Part shown: positions 18,059 to 26,996 of the stretch, piece after piece
Numbering within the stretch: position 1 is the first letter of the stretch
How the letters are laid out: each line of letters opens with the position of its first letter
From: Amycolatopsis sp. FBCC-B4732
GTDB taxonomy: Bacteria; Actinomycetota; Actinomycetes; Mycobacteriales; Pseudonocardiaceae
Length of the DNA stretch: 64,000 bases
NCBI RefSeq assembly: GCF_023008405.1
Contig: NZ_CP095376.1
Span: 2,566,001 to 2,630,000, forward strand
Reading direction: 5' to 3'
Made by a program: the position numbers and the translations under genes
Notes under the pieces: generated by a model
Seen by the model: the letters and a program-made list of their open reading frames with translations, nothing else
Databases searched by the model: none
What the model was told of the DNA's origin: nothing

Positions 18059-18100
18059 ACCACTGAGAGTATGAGGTGCGGGGTCTTGATACGAGCAGAA

Positions 18101-18137
18101 TGAGTCATTCAGGACCTCCGAAGACCTGAATGACTCA
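18101..18137. repeat. perfect 13-bp inverted repeat upstream of the membrane-protein gene
   Basis: The arms TGAGTCATTCAGG (18101-18113) and CCTGAATGACTCA (18125-18137) are perfectly complementary with an 11-nt loop. The repeat lies 43 bp upstream of the start of the minus-strand gene. GAATGACT-like words recur in the triplicated repeat next to it, so this may be part of the same repeat family or an operator. Confidence 0.6.
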
Positions 18138-18150
18138 GTAAAGACGGACG

Positions 18151-18655
18151 GGATGTGCCCGGGCGCGGTGGCGGGTGGTGGCTTCTGTGCGTCGCGAATG
18201 ACTTATTGGCGGCGTTGGTGGTCCCCGATGGGTTCATTCGCGGCGTTCGTGGCCGGGTCAGGTGCGTGGTGCGCGGGGTTCGGTGGCGTGAGGCCGAACG
18301 GGGTTGGGTGGTGCGCGAGGAGGGGCGGCTCGAGGCCGATCGGCGGTGCTGGGTGCGGTGTGCCCGGTCGCGGCGGCGGTGGTGGCTTTTGTGTGTCGCG
18401 AATGACTCAATGGCGGCGTTGGTGGTCTCCGATGGGTTCATTCGCGGCGTTCGTGGCCGGGTCAGGTGGGCGCTGGCGGAACGGGCGCGGATGGGTTGGC
18501 CGGGTGGAGGCGGCCCGCGTCGGTCCGGCGGTGCTGGGTGAGGTGTGCCCGGTCGCGGCGGCGGGCGGCAACTTCCGTGTGCCGCGAATGACCCATTGGC
18601 GGCGTCGGTGGTCCCCCATGAGCCATTCGTGACGTTCGCCGCCGGGTCAGGTGGG
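18151..18655. repeat. three imperfect tandem intergenic repeats, about 185-205 bp each
   Basis: Units begin near 18152, 18358 and 18542. Each has a TGTGCCCGGxCGCGG word, then a CGCGAATGACxxAxTGGCGGCG word about 40 bp on, and a (G)TTCATTCGCGGCGTTCGTGGCC-like word about 50 bp further (degenerate in the third unit). Open frames cross the block, but they are low-complexity and have no supporting start site or family, so I treat 18059-18646 as non-coding. The two bordering minus-strand genes make it a promoter/3'-end region. Confidence 0.7.
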
Positions 18656-21544
18656 TGGGCCAGGGGGAGGCGGGGCGGAAGCGCGAGCGCAACCGGAGTT
18701 CGCCGCTCGCTTCTCCACCTCGTCCGCCGCCGGGTGCAGGCCGCGGGCTCGGTACAGGTCGATCGACTGCTGCCATGCCTCACGCGCCTGTCCCGGGTGG
18801 CCGAGGGCGTGGTGCGCGTCGCCCATCGCGGCGAGCGTGCCCGCCTGGCGGTACGTGTTGTCCAGGTGGCGCCACAACGTCAGCGCCTGGTGGGACTGGC
18901 CCAGTGCCTCGCCGTACCGGCCGGTCTCCGCCGCGATCGTCGCGAGGCTGTCGAGCGCGTCGGCCTCGCCGTAGACGTCCTCGCGTTCGCGGCACAGGGC
19001 CAGGCCGGACTCCGCGTGGCCGCGGGCTTCCTCGTGCCTGCCCAGCCGGCTCAGGCACGCGCCGATCAGGCTGTACGCGCGGGCTTCCCACTTGCCGTCT
19101 TCGAGGGTCCGGTACAGCTCGAGCGCGCTCATCGCGTGGCCGAGCGCGCGCTCGTCGTCCTTCTCGTGCGTCCAGTGCAATGCCAGCACGAAGTGGACGC
19201 CCGCCTGGCCGAGCGTGTCGCGGATCTCCTTGGCCAGTGTCAAGGACCGGTTCAGGTGGTGCAGTGCCTCGGACGCCTGCCCGAACGGCCCGTAGACGAG
19301 GCCGAGGCGGCGGTGCGCGCGCGCCTGCACCGCGAGGTCCTCCAGCCGTTCCGCCGCCGCGAGGCCCGCCAGCCACGACGTGATGTTCGCCTGCAGGTGG
19401 CCGCGGCGGTAGTGGAAGTTGTCGAGCGTCCAGGCCAGCTGCCAGACGCACGTGTCCCACCCGGCGTCCTCGGCCGCCTTCCGGGCCGCCAGCACGCATT
19501 CGTGGTTGACGTCGAACCAGGTCATCGCGGCGCCGTCGTCGGCGAGCGGGGCTGGGACGCAGCCCTCCGGTGGCTCGCCCACCTCGATCGGCGGGTGCTG
19601 CTGGTCGAGCAGGCGGCTGCCGCGGTGACCGGTGTGCAGGTGGAAGCCGATCAGCCGGCGCAACGCCGTTCGCCGCCCGGGTTCGGGCTCCTCGGTGTGG
19701 GCCGTGGTCTGCGCGTGCTGGCGGACGAGGTCGTGGAAGCGGAACCGGCCGGTCACCGGCTGCTGGAGCAGGTGGTCGTCGACGAGGCTTTCGAGCAGCC
19801 GCTCGGCTTCGAAGGGGGAGACGGCGGCGAGCGCGGCGGCGGCGGGGACGTCGATGTCCGGGCCCGGGTTCAGGCCCAGCAGCCGGAACATGCGCTGCTG
19901 CGCGGCATCGAGGTGCTCGTAGGACAGAGCGAACGCGGCGGCGACGCTGCGGTCGCCCGCGGACAGCTCGGCCAGTGCCCGGCCCGCCTGGCGCAGCCGG
20001 TCGGCCAGGTGCGCCACCGTCCACGCGGGCCGCGTGCGCAGCCGGGCCGCCGCGATGCGGATCGCCAGCGGCAGGTGCCCGCACAGCTCGACGACGTCGA
20101 GGACGGCGCCGGGTTCGGTCGCGGGCCGGTCGTCGGCGACGACGCCGGCGAACAGGTCGACCGCGGTCGTTTCCGGAAGCACGTCCAGGGAAAGGGTGTG
20201 CGCCGCCTCCAAGCCGACCAGCCGCCGCCGGCTGGTGATCAGCAGCAGGGCGCGCGCGCTGCCCGGCAGCAGCGGCCGGACCTGGGCGGCGTCCGCGGCG
20301 TTGTCCAGCACCACGAGCATCGAGCGGCCGGCGAGTTCCGCCCGCCACAGCGCGGAGCGGGCGTCGGGGTCGACGGGGATCCGGTCCGCCGCCACGCCCA
20401 GCGCGCGCAGCAGCGTGTCGAGCGCCGCGGCCGGGGTGACCGGTGCCTGCCCGGACGTGTGCCCGTGCAGGTCGATGAACAGCTGCGCGTCGCGGTACTG
20501 CCCGGCGAGCCGGTGCGCCGCGTGGATGGCGAGCGTCGTCTTGCCGATGCCGGCCATCCCGTCGATCGCCTCGATCACCACGGCGGTGGGCGCGGTGTGC
20601 GCGACACCGTCCCGGGCGGACAGCAGCCGGGACAGTTCCGGTTCGCGGCCGGCGAAGTCGGCGATGTCGCCGGGCAGGTCGTTGCGGCCCGCGGCGACGG
20701 TGACCGGCCGTGCCGGTGCGGTCGCGACGGGCAGCAGCCGGACGTCGTTGTCGAGGATCCGGCGGTGAATTTCGGCCAGCCGGGGCGAAGGGTCCAAACC
20801 GAACTGATCGACGAGCACCGCCCGGGCGCGCGAGAACGCGTCCAGCGCGTCGGCCTGGCGGCCCGCCCGGTACAGCGCCGTCATCAGCTGGCCCCACAAC
20901 CGTTCGTGGCCGGGGTGCCGCTCGCTCAACGCGGTCAGCTCGCCGATCAGCGCCTCGCCCGCGCCGGTCGCGAGGTCGGCGTCGACGCGGTCTTCGACGG
21001 CGCCGAGCCGCAACGCGTGCAGCCGCCGCGTTTCCCCCAGCAACGCCACGGAGCCGCCGAAGTCCTCGTAGGCGTCACCGCGCCACAGCGCCAACGCGCG
21101 TGACAACCGGTCCGCCGCTGTCACGGGATCGCTTGCGGCCAAGGCGGTCCGCCCGGCCGTGACCAGCTGTTCGAACTCGCGGGCGTCGACGAGCACCGGG
21201 TCGAGGCGCAGGGCGTAACCGGCCGCGCGGGTCTCGATCAGGTCGGCCGCGCCGAGGGCTTCGGCGACCGGGGCGAGCGAGCGGCGCACGCGGGACATGT
21301 ACGTCCGCACCGTGCGCGGGGTGCCGGGAGTGGCGTCCACGTCCCACAACGCGTCCGCCATGGTGTCCACTCCGGTCACCCGCCCGGCGTTCGCGATCAG
21401 CAGCGCGAGCAGCGTGCGGATGCGGGGACCGCCCAGGTCGAGCGGCCTGCCGTGCAGCCGGACCTCGAACGCGCCGAGCACGCGGAACTCCGCTCGTGCC
21501 TGTCCCTGAGCCGCGCCGGTACCGCTCGGGCTGTCCGTCCCCAT
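18647..21544 (-). CDS. SARP family (AfsR-type) transcriptional regulator with NB-ARC and TPR domains
   Basis: A 965-residue protein, about the size of AfsR. It has an N-terminal OmpR-type winged helix (FRVLGAFEVRLHGRPLDLGG, near residue 20), a bacterial transcriptional activation domain (to about 265), an NB-ARC ATPase with P-loop GMAGIGKTT near residue 330, and C-terminal TPRs. I chose ATG 21544 (AAAGAG upstream) over an ATG at 21595. It is divergent from the tail-like operon, and three 11-bp-spaced heptamers lie in the shared promoter. SARPs bind such repeats, so this protein is the probable activator of the operon, with the NB-ARC/TPR part gating activity. Confidence 0.9.
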   Translation of the reverse strand: MGTDSPSGTGAAQGQARAEFRVLGAFEVRLHGRPLDLGGPRIRTLLALLIANAGRVTGVDTMADALWDVDATPGTPRTVRTYMSRVRRSLAPVAEALGAADLIETRAAGYALRLDPVLVDAREFEQLVTAGRTALAASDPVTAADRLSRALALWRGDAYEDFGGSVALLGETRRLHALRLGAVEDRVDADLATGAGEALIGELTALSERHPGHERLWGQLMTALYRAGRQADALDAFSRARAVLVDQFGLDPSPRLAEIHRRILDNDVRLLPVATAPARPVTVAAGRNDLPGDIADFAGREPELSRLLSARDGVAHTAPTAVVIEAIDGMAGIGKTTLAIHAAHRLAGQYRDAQLFIDLHGHTSGQAPVTPAAALDTLLRALGVAADRIPVDPDARSALWRAELAGRSMLVVLDNAADAAQVRPLLPGSARALLLITSRRRLVGLEAAHTLSLDVLPETTAVDLFAGVVADDRPATEPGAVLDVVELCGHLPLAIRIAAARLRTRPAWTVAHLADRLRQAGRALAELSAGDRSVAAAFALSYEHLDAAQQRMFRLLGLNPGPDIDVPAAAALAAVSPFEAERLLESLVDDHLLQQPVTGRFRFHDLVRQHAQTTAHTEEPEPGRRTALRRLIGFHLHTGHRGSRLLDQQHPPIEVGEPPEGCVPAPLADDGAAMTWFDVNHECVLAARKAAEDAGWDTCVWQLAWTLDNFHYRRGHLQANITSWLAGLAAAERLEDLAVQARAHRRLGLVYGPFGQASEALHHLNRSLTLAKEIRDTLGQAGVHFVLALHWTHEKDDERALGHAMSALELYRTLEDGKWEARAYSLIGACLSRLGRHEEARGHAESGLALCREREDVYGEADALDSLATIAAETGRYGEALGQSHQALTLWRHLDNTYRQAGTLAAMGDAHHALGHPGQAREAWQQSIDLYRARGLHPAADEVEKRAANSGCARASAPPPPGPPT

Positions 21545-21604
21545 CTCTTTCAGGAGTACCGGGCGCCGGTGTGGATACAGGTCCGTTCGGCCCAACTCCC
21601 GTGC

Positions 21605-21633
21605 TGTCGACCGGTTGTCGACGGGTTGTCGAC
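21605..21633 (+). promoter_or_regulatory. candidate SARP operator: three TGTCGAC direct repeats, 11-bp period
   Basis: TGTCGAC occurs exactly at 21605, 21616 and 21627, separated by CGGT, GGGT and then CGGC. SARP regulators of the ActII-ORF4/DnrI/AfsR class bind heptameric direct repeats on one helix face with 11-bp spacing, just upstream of the -10 box. The site is 22 bp before the first ATG of the operon and 61 bp before the start of the divergent SARP gene. Confidence 0.7.
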
Positions 21634-21654
21634 CGGCCTTGCCACGGTGGTCCC

Positions 21655-22407
21655 ATGGACGTCGCCAGCGAGATCGTGCTGCGGCTCGCCGATCCGGCGG
21701 CCCGCGCTTCCGTGCTGACCGCCGATGCGCTGCTCGCGATCGGCACCGTGGCCTACGAACTGGACCCGGCGCTCGTGACCGAACCGGTGACGGGCGTCTT
21801 CGGCCGGTTCGACCTCGCGGTGCCGCTCGACGCCCGGGTGTCGGCGCTGGCCCAGTTCCGCAAGACCGGGGAACCGGTGCCGTGGGAGGTCGCCGCGTCC
21901 TGGGACACCGGGCAGGTCCCGCCGGTCGCCGCCGACGCGGTGTGGTCCGGTGCCGTCGTGGTCCGGACGGCGGTCCTGGACGGCACCATTGTGGACGTCA
22001 CCGCGAAGCAGTCCGGTGTGGACGATCCGGTCGCACTCGACGCCACCGTCCGGATGGGAACGCCGGGGGCCGATCCGCCGGTGGCGCCGGTCCCGCTGCC
22101 CGTGCTCGTGGCGTTCCTCGCCGCGGGCGCGGACACCAGCCCGCGGGACCTGCTGCGGGCGACGCCGGCCGCCCGGCTCGGCGCCGCCCGCTACCCCGTC
22201 GCCGACGCCCCGCCCGGGGCGCCGGAGCGCCGGTTCGACCGGCTCGTCTGCTGGGTCGTGCCCGGCACCGCGTTCGACGACCCCGGCTGGCCCGGGGCGC
22301 GGACCGGCGCGACACCGGACCAGGGGCGGGCGGACCGGCTGGGCGCCGCGCGGAGCTGGCTCGCCGGCCAGGGCGTCGCCGTCATCACCACCACGGAGCC
22401 CGCATGA
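21655..22407 (+). CDS. first protein of the tail-like operon, unknown function
   Basis: A 250-residue protein with no family that I recognise. It has several hydrophobic beta-like stretches and no signal peptide. It precedes the sheath gene and overlaps it (ATGA). In contractile tails a terminator or cap protein is often encoded near the sheath, so a tail-completion role is possible, but that rests on position only. The ATG at 21655 lies only 22 bp after the putative activator sites, so the leader must be very short or absent. Confidence 0.7.
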   Translation: MDVASEIVLRLADPAARASVLTADALLAIGTVAYELDPALVTEPVTGVFGRFDLAVPLDARVSALAQFRKTGEPVPWEVAASWDTGQVPPVAADAVWSGAVVVRTAVLDGTIVDVTAKQSGVDDPVALDATVRMGTPGADPPVAPVPLPVLVAFLAAGADTSPRDLLRATPAARLGAARYPVADAPPGAPERRFDRLVCWVVPGTAFDDPGWPGARTGATPDQGRADRLGAARSWLAGQGVAVITTTEPA

Positions 22408-23663
22408 CCACCAAGTCCCGCGCGAAACGCGCATCGACCACGCCCGAACCACCTACGGAGATCGGTATGGCCACCCTCGTGCAACCGGCTTTCCCCTTTG
22501 TCGACGTCGTCATCGACACCAGCGCGCTGGTCCCGGCCGCGCAACGCTCGCCCGGCGTCGTCGCCGTCGTCGGCAACGCCGACGGTGCCACCGCGCCCGC
22601 GTCGACGCCGCTGGTCGTCACCGCCCACGCCGACGCGCTCGCGCTGTTCGGCAAGGCCGGCGCGGCGACCGCGCTGAGCAAGAGCCTCGACCTGGTGCTC
22701 GCCCAGGACCCGCGGCCCACCAAGATCTACGGCGTCCGCACGCCGGCGGCGGGCAACTACGCCGCCGCGCTCGCCGGGCTCGAGGCCGCGGACGACGTCA
22801 CGTTCGTCTGCCTGGCCGGGGAGACCAACGTCGGCGCGGCCACCAACGGCGGGACCCCCGCGACCGGGCTGCGCGCGCTCGCCGAGCACGTCGAGAACAC
22901 GTCGGCGGCGGGCAACCGGCGGCTTGCGGTCGCGATGATCGACCCGGCCACCGCGCGGTCCGCGACCTACGTGGACACCGTGCTGGCGGCCAACTCCTAC
23001 GGCGCGCTCAAGAGCGCGACCGGCCGGATGATCCTCGTCGCCGCGCGCGGCGCGACCACCGACGAGACGGTGAGCCCGAACCCGGTCGCCGACGCGGCCG
23101 CGGCCGTGATGGGCGCGATCGCCGGCCAGGCCCCGGCCACCAGCGTCGTGCTCAAGCAGGTGCGCGGCTTCACCATCCCGGTCACCCAGCAGTACGTGCC
23201 CGCCGAGGTCACCGGGCTGGCCGGCCAGGGCGCCATCCCGCTGATCGACCCGGCGCTGGTGCCCGGCACCGGGCTGTTCCTCGGCGACGGTGGCACGTTC
23301 TCGTCGGACCCGGCGCGCAACTACGTCGACATCTGCCGGGTGCTCGACGACATCGAGTTCCGGCTGCGGGCCGGGCTGATCGGCACGATCGGGGACGCAC
23401 GCGTCACCAAGGCCGGCCTGACCGCGGTGCGCGTGCGGGTGGAGGGCATCCTCGGCCCGCTGCGGCTGGGCGCGGTGATCGACGACTTCGCCGTCAGCAT
23501 CCCGCTGCTGGCGATCCTCGCGCTGCCGGAAAGCGCCCGCAGCACCGCCGAGCAGGCCCAGGTGGTCACCGCCCGCCAGACCCGGCAGGTGTCCGTCCTC
23601 ATCAGCATCACGTACGGGCCCGCGGTGCACCGGCTCAACGTGACCCTCGCCCCGCAATTCTGA
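22404..23663 (+). CDS. contractile tail sheath-like protein
   Basis: A 419-residue protein. The C-terminal half carries features of phage tail sheaths: an AAVMGAIAGQAPATSVVLKQ stretch, a GTGLFLGDGGTFSSD segment, then RNYVDICRVLDDIEFRL and an RVEGILGPLRLGAVIDD region. The sheath would polymerise around the tube and contract to drive it into a target. The start is ambiguous: GTG/ATG-coupled ATG 22404 (GGAG 9 nt upstream) or ATG 22467 (also behind GGAG, giving MATLVQPAF). The next gene is the candidate tube. The family call comes from reading motifs, not from an alignment. Confidence 0.8.
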   Translation: MTTKSRAKRASTTPEPPTEIGMATLVQPAFPFVDVVIDTSALVPAAQRSPGVVAVVGNADGATAPASTPLVVTAHADALALFGKAGAATALSKSLDLVLAQDPRPTKIYGVRTPAAGNYAAALAGLEAADDVTFVCLAGETNVGAATNGGTPATGLRALAEHVENTSAAGNRRLAVAMIDPATARSATYVDTVLAANSYGALKSATGRMILVAARGATTDETVSPNPVADAAAAVMGAIAGQAPATSVVLKQVRGFTIPVTQQYVPAEVTGLAGQGAIPLIDPALVPGTGLFLGDGGTFSSDPARNYVDICRVLDDIEFRLRAGLIGTIGDARVTKAGLTAVRVRVEGILGPLRLGAVIDDFAVSIPLLAILALPESARSTAEQAQVVTARQTRQVSVLISITYGPAVHRLNVTLAPQF

Positions 23664-23676
23664 CCCAGGAGCCACC

Positions 23677-24138
23677 ATGTCGAGTCCCGAAACCAGCTGG
23701 AACACCCGCCTCGCCGTGCGCTACACCGACGACAAGGGCGTGGACCACGAGATCTCGCCGATCCAGTCGTTCACGCCGACGTTCGCCACCACGGCCGAGC
23801 CGCTGCACAGCATCGAGCGCACGCACGTCGGCGTGGTCGTCCAGCCGTATTCGCTGACCTTTTCGCTGACGGTCAACGCGATCGGCCCGGCCACCGCGCA
23901 GCTGACCGCGCTCGCGCTGAACGCGAGCGAGTTCAGCATCTCGATGCAGGAGCGCAGCGGCGACGACTGGTCGTTCTCCACGATCGTGCTCAGCCGGTGC
24001 GTCATCACGAGCGCGGCGCCCACGGCGGCGACGGTGGCCGGCGCCCCGCAGGCGACGTTCTCCGGCTTCTCGATGCAGGTGGACGCCACCGACGCCGGCG
24101 GCGCGAAGACGTCCGGTCCGCTGCAGTCGGCGCTGTAA
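23677..24138 (+). CDS. tail tube-like protein
   Basis: A 153-residue protein of the size of contractile tail tube subunits, encoded 13 nt after the sheath gene with an AGGAG site. It is mostly beta-rich. The segment PIQSFTPTFATTAEPLHSIERT is reminiscent of XkdM/gp19-type tube proteins, where an I-x-S-F-T-P-xF-xT core is followed by HSIE. It would form the hexameric inner tube. The assignment is by size, order and short motif. Confidence 0.65.
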   Translation: MSSPETSWNTRLAVRYTDDKGVDHEISPIQSFTPTFATTAEPLHSIERTHVGVVVQPYSLTFSLTVNAIGPATAQLTALALNASEFSISMQERSGDDWSFSTIVLSRCVITSAAPTAATVAGAPQATFSGFSMQVDATDAGGAKTSGPLQSAL

Positions 24139-24150
24139 GAGGAGGAAACC

Positions 24151-24345
24151 GTGCTCGACGACCTGGTTCCCGGTGAGGGCAGCGGTGTCATCCTGCCGTC
24201 CGAGGGTGACGAGTCCGGGCCGGCCGAGCTCGTGTTCCAGTTCCCGGTGGAGATCGAGGTGCGCGTGGTCGCGCCGTACGACCCGGACCAGCTGGTGACC
24301 ACGGCTCTGGACCGGCTGACCGCGGCGTTGCAGGGGCTGACGTGA
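24151..24345 (+). CDS. small acidic protein between tube and large protein genes
   Basis: A 64-residue acidic protein with a GTG start behind AGGAGGAAACC. Its stop overlaps the next GTG (GTGA). It occupies the slot used in contractile phages for tail assembly chaperones, but no homology was recognised. Confidence 0.65.
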   Translation: MLDDLVPGEGSGVILPSEGDESGPAELVFQFPVEIEVRVVAPYDPDQLVTTALDRLTAALQGLT

Positions 24346-26996
24346 CGACCGTGCGCATGCCGGTGCGGATCCGGCTGGACCTGACCGGCGATCCGCTGGA
24401 CACCCACGTGCTGGACCTGGTGCGGGAAGCGGCCGTCGAGGCCGCGGCCCGGACCGCCGGCCGGGCGTCCCGGGCCGGGCTCCCGGCCGGCACCGGCCCG
24501 GCACCCGACGTGAGCGTGCGGTTCCTCGGCGCGCCCGTGCCGGCGTGGGCGGCCGCGCACCTGGAAGCCAGCGCGCACGCCGCGGTCCGGACCGCCGTCG
24601 CGAAATTGCGATCGGTGGCCGCGCCGGTGCCGCCGGGCCGCACGACCACCCGGCTGCGGCGGTTCGCCACCGGCGACGAGCTGCTCGACGCGCTCGCCGT
24701 CCGGTACGGCGGGGACCCGCGCCCGCCCCGCGTGCTCGTGATCGCGGCGGATTCCGCCGGTGCCGCGGTGATGCTGTTCGTCGACGCCGGCGGCGACGGG
24801 TCGTTCGGCGTGGCGTGGAGCACCCAGCTGAACCGGTTCGTGCTGCCGCCGGACGGGCGGGACGCGGAGGCGGTGCCCGGCTACGCGGCCGGGCACCCCG
24901 ACTCGTTCCACCTCGTGGCCGAAGCCGCCGACGAAGCCGCCTTCCGCAAGGAGCTGAGCGCGGCACTGGTGCGGATCTGGCGCGCGGCCACCCCGGAGGT
25001 TCCCGAGCCCCGGCTCGCGGCGCGGGCGGCGGCCCGTGCCCAGCGGTACCGGCTGAAGGGAGCGCTGTACGAATACCGGTTCGGGGGCACCCCGGTGGCG
25101 TGGTTCGCCGGCCGTGCGGGCCTGACCGACCGGGCCGGGCTGCCGGTGCTCGTGCTCACCGAGGAGGTGCCGCAGACCCCCGGCAAGCCGTACGGCAGCG
25201 ACTGCGAGCCCCTGCGCTACGACCCGGACGCGGCCGAAAACGCCGACCCGGACCGGCCCTACCTGCACGAGCTGGAGGTGTCCGACTGGGACGACGGTTC
25301 GTTCGGCGACCTGATCGACACGATCACCGCCGAGCTCACCCTGCCCGCGCCGCGGTTCATCGGGTCGTTCCTCTTCGCCGCGCTCGCCGTCATCGCGCGG
25401 CGCAGCGAAGGGCTGGGGTGGCTCGTGGGCACGCAGGCTCGCCAGGACGTGCTCCGCCACCTCGTGACGGCCCTGGAAGCGGTGAACGTCCTGTTCTTCG
25501 CCTACACCAGGGCGGTGCTGGCCCGCGACAAGGCGCGGAAGCTGCCCTGCCCGCTGGCCGGGCACGCCGCGGAGTGGGCGGGCTACCTGCACCGCGACTA
25601 CTTCCCGCTGCGCCGCAAGGTGGTCGCGTCGCTGTTCATCGCCGCCTGCCAGGACGCGCTGCTGGAACGCCTGGAGCAAAGCGCGACCGACATCGTCGGC
25701 CGGCTGGCGAGCACGGACTGGCTGCCCGCCACCCGCGCCGTGCTGTCGGTTCTGCTCGCCGAGCTCCCCGAACTGTCCGAGCTGCTCGCGAAGCTGCGCC
25801 GGGCCAAGGCGATCAACGACGGCACCGCCCGGATCGGCCCGGAGCCGGGGCACGACTACAAGTCGGTGGACGGGGTCGAGGTCGTGCGGACCCCGGTCTT
25901 CCCCGGCCGGACCGATCCCGCTCGCGACCCGTTCCGCACCGGGTACCGGATCCAGGACGCCCAAGGCGGCTGGCACACGCTCGAAGAGGTGGAGGCCGAG
26001 GTGAAGAACCTGCGGTCGACCGCCCAGCTGACGGATCCGTTCCTGGAGAAGCTCGCCGACCTCGCCGGTGTGGTGCGCCGGCTGCGCACCGCGCGGCAGC
26101 TGGACAGCGCGGGCGCGCAGACCGCCGGGCGGGTGGTGACCGACGCCGTCGACCGCGAGTTCTTCGCGGTGCTGGCAGAGATCCAGCAGACCAACCGCGA
26201 GAAGACGCAGGAAGCGCGCGAAGACCGGATGGTCGCGTACGGGCTGGCGAGCTTCGAGCCGGACGAGAGCACCGAGCTGCACGCCCGGCTGACCGGGGTG
26301 CACAACCTGGCCGACGAGCGGCTGCGGGGCATGTTCACCCAGGGCAAGAGCGGCGCGTCGATCTTCGGCGACGAGCACATCTACGTCGAAGGACTGGCGG
26401 CGCTGGCCGGGCACGAGATCGCGAAGGCCCGGTTCCGCGAGTTCTTCGAGCTGGCCGGCTTCACGCTGCTGGCCGTGTTCTTCCCCGAAGCGGCGTTCGT
26501 CCTCGGGCTGTTCCAGGCCGCGGAGGGCATCCACACCGCGCACGAGCACGTCGACCTGCAGCGGTCGCTGCTCGGCGGGGACGACATCCTCTCCCGCGCG
26601 CAGGTCGAGGCGGAGCTGGCCGGCGCGTGGCTGCAGGGCTTCCTCGCCATCGCTCCGGAGCTGCCCACCCTGGTGCGCAACGCGCTCACCGACGTGCGGG
26701 CGCTGGCCAAGGGCGAGCTGAACGCGGTCACGTCGGCGGCGTTGCGGCGGAGCCTGGAGGAGGTGGCGGGGCACCTGGCCGCGATCACCGCGGAGCACTT
26801 CGTCAAGAGCTTCCTCACCCAGCTCACCACCGGCTACGTGCTGAACCTGGCGCTGTCGGCGGTGGTCGGCGAATTCGCCGAGTCCGTGGCGGCCGAGTAC
26901 CGGCTGGGCGGCACGGTCCCGAAGGCCGAGATCGCCGGGCACGCCAAGCGGACGCTGGCCGCCGCGGTGGCCGCGAACCCGGGGGAGGGGTCGTGA
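24342..26996 (+). CDS. 884-residue protein in the tape-measure position, unknown
   Basis: The protein starts at a GTG that overlaps the small upstream gene. The N-terminal about 240 residues look alpha/beta and globular. The middle is helical and charged, and a hydrophobic pair of segments sits near residues 705-728 (FTLLAVFFPEAAFVLGLF), with another apolar run near 340-350 (SFLFAALAVIA). There are no obvious heptad repeats of the kind common in tape-measure proteins. It could be a diverged tape measure, a tube-loaded cargo or a membrane-inserting effector. The neighbouring gene for a nuclease-like protein (26993) is coupled to it by a GTGA overlap. Confidence 0.75.
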   Translation: MTTVRMPVRIRLDLTGDPLDTHVLDLVREAAVEAAARTAGRASRAGLPAGTGPAPDVSVRFLGAPVPAWAAAHLEASAHAAVRTAVAKLRSVAAPVPPGRTTTRLRRFATGDELLDALAVRYGGDPRPPRVLVIAADSAGAAVMLFVDAGGDGSFGVAWSTQLNRFVLPPDGRDAEAVPGYAAGHPDSFHLVAEAADEAAFRKELSAALVRIWRAATPEVPEPRLAARAAARAQRYRLKGALYEYRFGGTPVAWFAGRAGLTDRAGLPVLVLTEEVPQTPGKPYGSDCEPLRYDPDAAENADPDRPYLHELEVSDWDDGSFGDLIDTITAELTLPAPRFIGSFLFAALAVIARRSEGLGWLVGTQARQDVLRHLVTALEAVNVLFFAYTRAVLARDKARKLPCPLAGHAAEWAGYLHRDYFPLRRKVVASLFIAACQDALLERLEQSATDIVGRLASTDWLPATRAVLSVLLAELPELSELLAKLRRAKAINDGTARIGPEPGHDYKSVDGVEVVRTPVFPGRTDPARDPFRTGYRIQDAQGGWHTLEEVEAEVKNLRSTAQLTDPFLEKLADLAGVVRRLRTARQLDSAGAQTAGRVVTDAVDREFFAVLAEIQQTNREKTQEAREDRMVAYGLASFEPDESTELHARLTGVHNLADERLRGMFTQGKSGASIFGDEHIYVEGLAALAGHEIAKARFREFFELAGFTLLAVFFPEAAFVLGLFQAAEGIHTAHEHVDLQRSLLGGDDILSRAQVEAELAGAWLQGFLAIAPELPTLVRNALTDVRALAKGELNAVTSAALRRSLEEVAGHLAAITAEHFVKSFLTQLTTGYVLNLALSAVVGEFAESVAAEYRLGGTVPKAEIAGHAKRTLAAAVAANPGEGS

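Noticed and set aside
18153..18632. Protein-coding gene within the intergenic repeat block
   Set aside because: All frames are low-complexity translations of the triplicated repeat and have no ribosome binding site or family support.
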